The notes under the pieces were generated by a model. The model was given only the letters and a program-made list of their open reading frames with translations, was not told the DNA's origin and searched no databases. Shown here one piece after another: positions 17,223-23,525 of a DNA stretch of 44,400 nucleotides. The position numbers were made by a program, and so were the translations under genes. Source of the DNA: Eubacteriaceae bacterium (GTDB taxonomy: Bacteria; Bacillota; Clostridia; Eubacteriales; Eubacteriaceae); the NCBI GenBank assembly GCA_017405085.1, contig JAFRBB010000042.1, positions 1 through 44,400 on the forward strand, read 5' to 3'. Positions within the stretch are counted from its first letter, which is position 1, and each line of letters begins with the position of its first letter.

Positions 17223-17756
17223 ATGCGAATCATTGTATTGATGGGAAGCCCGAACCGACAAGGGTCAACGGGCATTCTGGTGAAACATTTTAAAAAAGGC
17301 GCTGAGGAAGCGGGACATTCGGTAGAGGTGATCGATGTTTGCCATGGGGATATTCATCCCTGCACCGGCTGTGTTAAATGCGGTTATGAAGGCCCCTGTG
17401 TGTGGAAGGATGACGTGGAAATCATTCGCCAAAAGCTTTTGAGCTCGGACATGGTTGTCTTTGCCACGCCGCTGTACTATTACGGCATGAGCGCCCAACT
17501 CAAAACCGTGATTGACCGCTTTTGCGCCTACAACAGCAGCTTAAACAGCCGCCGTTTGAAATCAGCGCTGTTAACCGTCGCATGGAACGCCGATGACTGG
17601 ACTTTTGACGCCCTCGAAGCGCATTACAAAACCCTTGTGCGCTATATTCGTTTTGAGGATTGCGGCATGGTTTTGGGCTATGGCTGCGGCACGCCGGGCA
17701 TGACTGAAAGGAGCGGATATCCGGAAGAAGCTTATCAGGCCGGACTGCACATTTAG
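17223..17756 (+). CDS. Flavodoxin-fold NAD(P)H oxidoreductase with Cys cluster (Isf-like)
   Basis: A 177-residue relative of the protein at 4916. It opens with IIVLMGSPNRQGSTGILVKH, the FMN phosphate loop of the NADPH-dependent FMN reductase family, and has C-x2-C-x2-C-x5-C (CTGCVKCGYEGPC) as in iron-sulfur flavoproteins. FATPLYYYGMSAQLKTVIDR is the flavin and dimer segment. AGAGAGGA precedes the ATG 31 nt after the DUF4405 stop, so it probably forms one operon with it. It is cytoplasmic and could feed electrons to the membrane protein. A terminator follows at 17833. Confidence 0.87.
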   Translation: MRIIVLMGSPNRQGSTGILVKHFKKGAEEAGHSVEVIDVCHGDIHPCTGCVKCGYEGPCVWKDDVEIIRQKLLSSDMVVFATPLYYYGMSAQLKTVIDRFCAYNSSLNSRRLKSALLTVAWNADDWTFDALEAHYKTLVRYIRFEDCGMVLGYGCGTPGMTERSGYPEEAYQAGLHI

Positions 17757-17832
17757 AACTGAAAGATCTCTCGCACTAGCGCAAGCGTCATTGTGCGCAG
17801 GATAAGATAAACCGAAATAGATGAGATTTAAC

Positions 17833-17871
17833 AGGCCGATCCTGTGGCTTTCCGCAGCGTCGGCCTTTTTC
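17833..17871 (+). terminator. Rho-independent terminator
   Basis: AGGCCGA (17833-17839) pairs with TCGGCCT (17860-17866), with extra pairing inside (CTGTGG/CCGCAG), followed by a T run. It ends the lipoprotein flavodoxin-DUF4405-Isf transcription unit. Confidence 0.85.
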
Positions 17872-17873
17872 AT

Positions 17874-17902
17874 TTGAAATTAAAATGGAATCATGATAAT
17901 AT
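17874..17902 (+). promoter_or_regulatory. Candidate promoter of the flavin reductase gene
   Basis: TTGAAA (17874-17879), a 17-nt spacer and TAATAT (17897-17902) lie about 67 nt before the start at 17969. ATGATA and TATCAT form an inverted pair around the -10 region (about 17893-17920) and may be an operator. It is moderately close to consensus. Confidence 0.5.
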
Positions 17903-17968
17903 CAATGTGAGTATCATAGCCGTCCCTAGAAAACGGAAAATCAAACAGACAAAAGAAAGGACAAAACA

Positions 17969-18541
17969 ATGAAAAAAGATTTAGGTGTCATTCCGGCGGT
18001 GTATCCGATGCCGGTGTTGATGGTCGCGGCTTACGACGAAAACGAAAAAGTCAACGTGATGAACGCGGCGTGGGGACAGATTTGCGCCGGAGATAAAATC
18101 ATCCTCTTCATCGGGGAAGGCAAAAAAACCTGGCTGAACATCAAAGAAAGCAAAGCTTTTACCGTTGCGCTGGCAGACGAAGCCCACATGGACGCGGCGG
18201 ATTTCTTCGGTATTGCCTCGGGCAACAAAATCGACGACAAATTTGAACGCACCGGTTATCATGCCGTCAAGAGCGACAAGGTCCACGCTCCGATCATTGA
18301 GGAATTCCCGGTGGTGATGGAATGCGAACTGTTGGAATTTTTGAAAACCGACCACGTGCAGGGCATTGTCGGGAAAATCGTCAATACCAAAGCCGACGAA
18401 GCGGTGCTCTCAGGCGATGGTAAAGTCGATCCCCAAAAATTGCGCGCCCTCACCTTTGATCAGTTCGCCCACGGCTATTACGTCACCGGCGAAAAAGTCG
18501 GGCAGGCTTGGAACGCCGGCATGGATTTGATGAAGAAATAA
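17969..18541 (+). CDS. Flavin reductase-like split-barrel protein (flavoredoxin type)
   Basis: A 190-residue FMN-binding split-barrel protein, paralogous to that at 10079 but closer to the family consensus. VIPAVYPMPVLMVAAYDENE is the N-terminal strand pair; NVMNAAWGQICAGDKIILF, KAFTVALADEAHMDAADFFG and the loop GIASGNKIDDKFERTG are typical flavin-contact parts. It likely binds FMN and reduces or is reduced by NAD(P)H-linked partners. AAAGGAC-type ribosome site before the ATG. It has its own promoter and stands as a single gene. Confidence 0.9.
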   Translation: MKKDLGVIPAVYPMPVLMVAAYDENEKVNVMNAAWGQICAGDKIILFIGEGKKTWLNIKESKAFTVALADEAHMDAADFFGIASGNKIDDKFERTGYHAVKSDKVHAPIIEEFPVVMECELLEFLKTDHVQGIVGKIVNTKADEAVLSGDGKVDPQKLRALTFDQFAHGYYVTGEKVGQAWNAGMDLMKK

Positions 18542-18672
18542 TCAAGCAAGCACACAGTCCCCTTTGAAACAAATCATGGTCAACATGTTTCAGCTGCATC
18601 CCTTTGACGGACGGGTGTCGCATACAGCGTAACTGAACAAAGTGATCTTTAAAATGATATCGAGGAATGCCG

Positions 18673-19455
18673 ATGGAAGAGATCATCAAAATCAAAAACC
18701 AAGGCTACGCCGAATATGAAGAACTTCTGCTTGAGCGTGATCAAATCAGGAAAGAGGCCGGGCTTTTAAAAATCGCTTATACCAAAATTTTCGGTGAATT
18801 GATTGCTCATCTTTTTGAGATGAAGATAACCTGTATCAAAAAGAAAAAAATTCTGCATTTCTGTCAGGCTGAAGCCAACAAAGGAAAAACCGTCGATCTT
18901 GATGCGATGATGGTGCAGATTAATCGGGAAATGCGGGAATACGATCGAAAGCTTGCGCAAATGATCGCGGAAAACAACGCGGCAAACGCCAGTGATCATA
19001 TCGGCGTCGAGACTTTGGCGAAGATTAAAAAGCTCTATCATCGTTTGGCTAAAATGCTGCATCCGGATATCAACCCCAAAACCGATGTCAATCCGCAACT
19101 CAAACAACTTTGGCATATGATTGTCGTGTCATATAACGCCAATAATTTGGAAGAATTGGAAGCCGCGGAGGTGCTGGTTAAAAAAGCTCTTGAAAACGCG
19201 GGATGGGAGACAATTGAGATTGAAATTGACGATCTCCCCGGGAAAATCCAAAAAGTTCGAGATGAAATGATGACAATCAAGGGGAAAAATCCTTATCAGT
19301 ATAAATTTCTGTTGGAAAATGAAAAAGCTGTTGAAGAGAAAAAAGAATCTCTGCAAAGGGAAATTCAGGAATATGCCGAATATGAAAAGGAACTGGACGC
19401 GCTGATGGATCAATTTCTTACCGGTGAGGTAGACTTTAAATGGACCATGAAATAG
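18673..19455 (+). CDS. J-domain-like protein
   Basis: A 260-residue mostly helical protein with a degenerate J domain. Residues 115-133 read AKIKKLYHRLAKMLHPDIN, with the HPD tripeptide (130-132) that in DnaJ proteins stimulates the Hsp70 ATPase; a following helix LWHMIVVSYNANNLEEL resembles J-domain helix III. Around it lie long charged helices likely to form coiled coils (19-100 and 195-250). GAGG precedes the ATG at 18673; an ATG two codons earlier is possible. It overlaps the next gene by 16 nt. It may bring DnaK to a partner linked to the HIRAN protein. The family is not otherwise characterised. Confidence 0.78.
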   Translation: MEEIIKIKNQGYAEYEELLLERDQIRKEAGLLKIAYTKIFGELIAHLFEMKITCIKKKKILHFCQAEANKGKTVDLDAMMVQINREMREYDRKLAQMIAENNAANASDHIGVETLAKIKKLYHRLAKMLHPDINPKTDVNPQLKQLWHMIVVSYNANNLEELEAAEVLVKKALENAGWETIEIEIDDLPGKIQKVRDEMMTIKGKNPYQYKFLLENEKAVEEKKESLQREIQEYAEYEKELDALMDQFLTGEVDFKWTMK

Positions 19456-19832
19456 AGTTAAAAAAAGAAGGAATCGTTTCTCTCGTAGAAAACCACGAGT
19501 TGGACAATATCATTAAACCTCTGGTTAGAGACATTCATCTCTTCGATTCTTATATCGCGGGGACAACTCATCTTCCGGACCGATCGGTTTTGGAAGACAT
19601 CAAGATCGGAGACGAGCTGACCTTACAACGCGAGGACAATCGTTTCGACAGCAATGCGATTTTGATTCTCGATGCCCAAAAAAGAAAGCTCGGATATGTT
19701 CCCGAGAAAGACAATATTATCTTTGCCAGATTGATGGACGCGGGGAAATTACTGAAAGCGCAAATCACTAAAATTGAAAAAAAGGGAAATTATACGCGGA
19801 TCAGCGTGGGAATTTACCTTGTTGATTTTTAA
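19440..19832 (+). CDS. HIRAN domain protein
   Basis: A 130-residue protein whose C-terminal 95 residues form a HIRAN domain: FDSYIAGTTHLPD, LTLQREDNRFDSNAILILD and KLGYVPEKDNIIFARLMDAG. In eukaryotic HLTF this fold binds the 3' end of single-stranded DNA; bacterial stand-alone copies have no defined job. The start lies inside the end of the J-like gene, so the two are translationally coupled and probably work together. A strong terminator follows directly after the stop. Confidence 0.87.
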   Translation: MDHEIELKKEGIVSLVENHELDNIIKPLVRDIHLFDSYIAGTTHLPDRSVLEDIKIGDELTLQREDNRFDSNAILILDAQKRKLGYVPEKDNIIFARLMDAGKLLKAQITKIEKKGNYTRISVGIYLVDF

Positions 19833-19856
19833 AAAAACGGCTTCGGCCGTTTTTTT
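19832..19856. terminator. Bidirectional terminator
   Basis: AAAAAACGGC, a TTCG tetraloop and GCCGTTTTTT form a perfect stem with A and T runs on both sides, placed between the converging HIRAN gene (plus) and DsbA-like gene (minus). It can end transcription from both directions. Confidence 0.92.
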
Positions 19857-20508
19857 CATGCCGTCAGCCGCGAAATTGCTTCGACAAATTCATGATAATC
19901 GAAGCTCTGCAGAAAAAGCGCTTTGCCCTGATATTGAAAAGATAGGTCGGCAGGCTGTGAACCCGCAAAAGTTTGGCATAAGCCAGATCGGCGATGAGGG
20001 CGTCCTCGGCGCTGCCGCCTTCGTAATGCTTTGATAAGGCCGTCTCATCGATGCCCGAATGCCTGACAACGTCCAAAATCACGTCAAAATGGGTGGTGGG
20101 AAGACCATTTTTTACCGTCGCGTGACGCAGGGCTTTCAGAAAAGCGTCCGCCTTTTGATGATCGGTAAGCTTCGCGGCTTCATAAGCCAGATTGAGCGGT
20201 TTGGAGCTTCGATGGTTTTCGTCAAACAGGCAACAATTCTCCATATTGATGGGGAGCCCGCCGATGGATTCCTCGTTTTTGTAGATTCGCGCGAGGCGCT
20301 GACAATAGCGCGCGATACCGGCCGCCGGTGCCAATTTCCGCTCTTCGGGCGTCATAAAATCCGAGACGTCTCTAACCAGCAGTCCCATCACATAACGCCA
20401 CTCAATCTGTTCGCCGTAGGCCGCGCTTAGCCGTTCCATGATCGGCTCGCTCTCATAACTCAGCCCCATCATCGGATCGGTAAAGGTGGTCAATATGATT
20501 TTCTCCAT
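19856..20508 (-). pseudogene. DsbA-family-like protein with C-terminal frameshift
   Basis: A thioredoxin-fold protein resembling DsbA/FrnE-like oxidoreductases: TDPMMGLSYESEPIMERL and EWRYVMGLLVRD. The usual C-x2-C of the active site is replaced by M-G-L-S, so disulfide chemistry of the normal kind is unlikely. The uninterrupted frame stops at 19864 after SLPTYLFNIRAKRFF, an unlikely end. Adding one base in the run at 19937-19940 (AAAA on the plus strand) restores YLFQYQGKALFLQSFDYHEF and a stop at 19856-19858. The lesion is therefore a one-base loss in a short homopolymer, either true or a sequencing error. The ribosome site AGGTGAG overlaps the stop of the upstream tautomerase remnant. Confidence 0.8.
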
Positions 20509-20511
20509 GGC

Positions 20512-20695
20512 TCACCTCCAGGCATGGCGGTCGATGAACGTGCCGGAAACGCTCCAGGCCGGGATGTCTTCAAATCTGATATAAATATTTTCCGGCGAAA
20601 TGCCGAGCACTTCCGAAAAGAGCGCCGTCACCGCCATGCTGAAAGCGTCATAACCGGCGTGGGATTCATTTCCGAAGATGGCGGCTTCGATATAC
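20512..20695 (-). pseudogene. Tautomerase-family C-terminal remnant
   Basis: An open frame on the minus strand, without its own start, reads YIEAAIFGNESHAGYDAFSM, then a helix VTALFSEVLGISPENIYIRF and EDIPAWSVSGTFID before TGA at 20512. This matches the C-terminal two thirds of MIF/phenylpyruvate-tautomerase-like small proteins. The N-terminal part with the catalytic Pro-1 is missing: the preceding bases belong to the nitronate monooxygenase remnant in another frame. The junction near 20696 therefore marks a deletion that fused two genes. The frame may still help translation of the DsbA-like gene that follows. Confidence 0.78.
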
Positions 20696-20806
20696 GCCGC
20701 CGGCTTTACTCACGGCCACGGCGAGTTTCGCATCGGTCAGCCACACCATCGGCCCCTGAATGACGGGTCTTGAAATACCTAAAATCTCACAAATTCGATT
20801 GCTCAT
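20666..20806 (-). pseudogene. Nitronate monooxygenase N-terminal remnant
   Basis: Starting at an ATG with a strong CAGGAGGA site (20811-20819), the first 37 codons read ICEILGISRPVIQGPMVWLT and DAKLAVAVSKAGG, the N-terminus of the nitronate monooxygenase (2-nitropropane dioxygenase) FMN barrel. Homology stops at GG; the frame then runs into the tautomerase remnant out of frame and ends at TGA 20666-20668. The remaining roughly 280 residues of the enzyme are absent. It is a deletion scar with an intact ribosome binding site, giving at most a 46-residue peptide. Confidence 0.8.
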
Positions 20807-20839
20807 GTTGTTCCTCCTGTAAATGATTGTTTTTTTTGA

Positions 20840-21718
20840 TTAATCCCTTTCGGGTGTTAACCATTTTTGAAGCTGGTCTAAAATGGCGTCGGCCACTTCC
20901 TGATTTTTCATTTGATAGGCGTGACCGGTTTTCTCGATAAAAATCAAATCGTTGTCCGCGGCTGTCGGCATGTGGTCATTTAAGTTTTTCAAAAATTCCG
21001 AAGGGTCACCGTCGGTAAAGTTATCATAGGTGCCCACCAACAGCGCGCCGGTGTGGGTGATGGTTTCCGCCTGGGAAAAGTCGCCGTCTTTTGCCGTATG
21101 GACATTGTTTAATATTCCGGAGAACTGCCAGTCGTAGGCAGTATTCGCGATGCATTCCACCCATCCCATAAAAGGGAAGGGAAGCATGCTTCCGCCTTCA
21201 CCCCGGGCGACCTGGTCACGGATGATTCGCTTTTCGCCGTCGGTCACGCCGGACATCATATAGGTCAGGTTGGCCGGCGAGAGAAAAAAGAAATGGTCAA
21301 TGTCCGGGTCGTGATGCGCGGACAAATAATGAATGACTTTGTTGGCGCCCAGGGAATGTCCGGCAAGAATAATATGGGCGTAGCCCTCGGCTCTCGCAAA
21401 ACGGAGATACGCCTCGATGTCCTCATCGGCGTCGGCAAAGCGCTCGTTCCACGAGCCGATGATCTCTTGCTTGCCGGTGCGCACGTTAACGGTCTTGATC
21501 CGGCCGAAGGCATCATTGGTCTGAGCGTAGATAAAATCAATGTTGGCTTTGTTGAGAGTTTCTCCGATGTTATAATAGAAGGGATTGGAATAAAAATTGC
21601 CGTGAATGCCGGTGATGGCAATCATCACGGTATCGGCGGTTCGTTTTTCATCCTGTCGAAACAACACGCCGTTTAACACCGTTCCCCGATCTGTCGGCAC
21701 ATTCAGTTTTAGCATCAT
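20840..21718 (-). CDS. Alpha/beta hydrolase
   Basis: A 292-residue alpha/beta hydrolase. The nucleophile elbow is AGHSLGANKVIHYL (Ser), the acid probably lies in GTYDNFTDGDPSEFL, and the catalytic His in EKTGHAYQMK near the C-terminus. The early AITGIHGNFYSNPFYYNIG is the oxyanion-hole region. It resembles the DUF1749-type esterase group. The start ATG overlaps the stop of the OYE gene (ATGA), so it is translated after it in one operon and may process the same substrate, for instance an unsaturated ester or lactone; this is an inference. Confidence 0.88.
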   Translation of the reverse strand: MMLKLNVPTDRGTVLNGVLFRQDEKRTADTVMIAITGIHGNFYSNPFYYNIGETLNKANIDFIYAQTNDAFGRIKTVNVRTGKQEIIGSWNERFADADEDIEAYLRFARAEGYAHIILAGHSLGANKVIHYLSAHHDPDIDHFFFLSPANLTYMMSGVTDGEKRIIRDQVARGEGGSMLPFPFMGWVECIANTAYDWQFSGILNNVHTAKDGDFSQAETITHTGALLVGTYDNFTDGDPSEFLKNLNDHMPTAADNDLIFIEKTGHAYQMKNQEVADAILDQLQKWLTPERD

Positions 21719-22806
21719 GACCGGTCACGCTTTCGAAAAATACAAAGGTGTCCCGGGGACGAATAGCAGGCGTTGCAGGAGACGCATTTTGATATGACGG
21801 AAGGATCCGCTTTCATCTTATTGGGCAGATCGGGTTCCCGAAGCAACGGTCTCGACAAGGAAATGCATGCAATGTTTGTTTGATTTAAAACCTCTTCCAT
21901 GACATCAAAGCTTCGAAAACCGCCGACGACGATGACGGGGCAGCGCACAGCATCTGCGATCTTTGCCGCGGCGGGGACAAAATAGCCTTCGTTCACATGG
22001 GCTCTGATGCCGCCCACCGAGGTGCCGTTGCCGCTGACTTCAATGGAATCAATGCCGGCCTTGTCGAGGATTTGACAGATGGCAAGACACGCGTTTTCAT
22101 CCATTCCGCCGGTGGTAAAGTCGTTGCAGTTGATCTTGATGGTGACGTGGAGATCGGGGGCAGCCTCACGGATACCGCTTAGAATGTCCAAAAGGATGCG
22201 GATGCGGTTTTTAAGTGAGCATCCAAATCTTTGATTTGGCTCATGCGAACTTATCGAGCGAAGCGGGTGGACCGTCGAGCCGCCATAGGCATCGGTCCGG
22301 TGATTGACCGCCGGGCTGATGAAACGGCTTAAGAAAAAGAAATGGGCGGCGTGAATCTGCACGCCGTCAAAGCCTGCCTTTTGCGCGCGGCGGGCGGCCT
22401 CTGTAAACTGCCGGATGACCCGGGCGATTTCCTCGGCGGTCATGTCATCGGGTTCGACCTGTACACCATGTCCCCGGGTCTCTCTGTAAAAGGCACCGAG
22501 GGCAAGCTGACTGATGACGGGAATGCCTTCGGCGTGGATGAGATCCGTCAGTTTTTGGTATTGGGGGATGAGCGCGTCATCACACAGGCGCATCATACCG
22601 CCGAAATATTGATCATTTCGGGCAACGCTGGTAAAGCCGGTGATGATGGCGCCGACGCCGCCCTTAGCCAGTTCTTCATAAATATGATAGGCATCGTCCG
22701 AGATGCCGCCGTCGGGGCCCGCGATGCCTTCCCAAGTGGCAGAGCGGATCAAACGGTTTTTCATCTTGAGATTGTTGATTGCCATCGAGTCAAACAGTTT
22801 TTTCAC
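21715..22806 (-). CDS. NADH:flavin oxidoreductase (Old Yellow Enzyme type)
   Basis: A 363-residue FMN-dependent ene-reductase-like protein. Barrel marks are MAINNLKMKNRLIRSATWEG, GVQIHAAHFFFLSRFISPAV with NHRTDAYGGS, and HVTIKINCNDF; the C-terminus ends KCVSCNACYSSPGHLCIF. Compared with the family motif YGGS-x2-NRxR, 20 residues (TVHPLRSISS-HEPNQRFGCS) are inserted between YGGS and LKNRIRI, right at the flavin-contact loop. GTG start at 22806 with AAAGGAGG upstream. It forms an operon with the hydrolase at 20840 and is divergent from an HxlR regulator. Activity may be changed or lost because of the insertion. Confidence 0.87.
   Translation of the reverse strand: MKKLFDSMAINNLKMKNRLIRSATWEGIAGPDGGISDDAYHIYEELAKGGVGAIITGFTSVARNDQYFGGMMRLCDDALIPQYQKLTDLIHAEGIPVISQLALGAFYRETRGHGVQVEPDDMTAEEIARVIRQFTEAARRAQKAGFDGVQIHAAHFFFLSRFISPAVNHRTDAYGGSTVHPLRSISSHEPNQRFGCSLKNRIRILLDILSGIREAAPDLHVTIKINCNDFTTGGMDENACLAICQILDKAGIDSIEVSGNGTSVGGIRAHVNEGYFVPAAAKIADAVRCPVIVVGGFRSFDVMEEVLNQTNIACISLSRPLLREPDLPNKMKADPSVISKCVSCNACYSSPGHLCIFRKRDRS
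22216..22275 (-). repeat. 60-nt in-frame hairpin insertion inside the OYE gene
   Basis: The 20 codons that interrupt YGGS-LKNR carry a hairpin: CCAAATC (22223-22229), TTT loop, GATTTGG (22233-22239), extended by TGAG/CTCA (22216-22219 with 22240-22243) around a 3-nt bulge. The insertion length is a multiple of three, has no stop in the used frame and looks like a small palindromic element. No second copy was found in the window. Confidence 0.65.
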
Positions 22807-22824
22807 AGAGACAACCTCCTTTAC

Positions 22825-22848
22825 AAATCATCTTTGATTTATTATAAT
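22825..22848. promoter_or_regulatory. Divergent promoter region of HxlR and OYE genes
   Basis: ATTATAAT (22841-22848) can serve as -10 box on both strands. On the minus strand TTGTTT lies 16 nt upstream of TATAAT. AAATCATCTTTGATTT (22825-22840) is a 6-nt inverted repeat with a 4-nt centre directly downstream of the minus-strand -10 and is a good candidate HxlR operator. Confidence 0.55.
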
Positions 22849-22919
22849 GATGAACAAAGAAAAAACAAGAAGGCAGAATTTTCTTTGCTGCTATAAAAAA
22901 TATAGTAAAGGAGATAACG

Positions 22920-23309
22920 ATGGCTAAGCTTGATCTACCGCAAAGGGAAAATATTTATGAAACGGATTGTCCGATTCTCTACGCGATGAATCTCATCGGA
23001 CAAAAATGGAAGCTTCCCATCCTTTGGTATATGGCCGACGCGGAAAATCAAACCCTTCGCTATAAAGAATTGGAGCGAAAGGTTGTGGGCATCACGGCGA
23101 CGATGTTGACCAAATGCCTGCGGGAGTTGGAAAAAGACGGATTTATTAATCGCAAGCAATACGCGACCATACCGCCAACGGTGGAATATTCCCTGGCGAA
23201 ACGGGGGAGGACACTCATCCCGGCCCTTGAATCGATTTATCAATGGGCGGAGAAGCAGATGAAAGACGAGTCCGACGCCGGAGACGGATTAACAATGAAT
23301 GATGAATGA
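22920..23309 (+). CDS. HxlR family transcriptional regulator
   Basis: A 129-residue winged-helix regulator of the HxlR group. DCPILYAMNLIGQKWKLPIL is the family N-terminus, followed by RYKELERKVVGITATMLTKC (recognition helix region) and GFINRKQYATIPPTVEYSLA (wing). A cysteine at position 17, just before the first helix, is placed as in thiol-based sensors of this family such as YodB and HypR, which answer to quinones, diamide or hypochlorite. AAAGGAGA precedes the ATG. It is divergent from the OYE-hydrolase operon, a common arrangement for control of ene-reductases by electrophiles. Confidence 0.92.
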   Translation: MAKLDLPQRENIYETDCPILYAMNLIGQKWKLPILWYMADAENQTLRYKELERKVVGITATMLTKCLRELEKDGFINRKQYATIPPTVEYSLAKRGRTLIPALESIYQWAEKQMKDESDAGDGLTMNDE

Positions 23310-23430
23310 TGAATAATTCAGTTATGAGTTAAGAGAGCGGAGAGCGGAGTTTTTTTCGTAGGGCTTCGGGGGTCGTTTGCAACCTTGCTGAGCACATTAT
23401 TCCGCACTCCTCACTCCGAACTCTGAACAG

Positions 23431-23501
23431 CTGCGGATGTTCGCGGATAAATGATTGAATTATATTTCTTAATCTGTGTGAATCAGCGTGATCAACGAGA
23501 A
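23431..23501 (+). repeat. REP-like dispersed repeat (CGCwGAT family), copy 3
   Basis: The arm GCTGCGGATGTTCGCGGATA and the AT-rich centre lead into AATCTGTGTGAATCAGCGTG followed by ATCAACGAG. The second half is nearly identical to the copy at 25013. Just upstream (23310-23428) is low-complexity sequence with repeated GAATGAT, GAGAGCGGA and an inverted counterpart CTCCTCACTCCGAACTCTGA, with no gene. Confidence 0.75.
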
Positions 23502-23525
23502 AATATGAACATCTAAAGGAGGAAA

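Noticed and set aside
18576..18632. Short frame MVNMFQLHPFDGRVSHTA
   Set aside because: Only 18 codons, no ribosome site and no recognisable family.
20524..20763. Plus-strand frame opposite the tautomerase remnant
   Set aside because: The minus strand carries clear protein similarity; the plus frame is a shadow.
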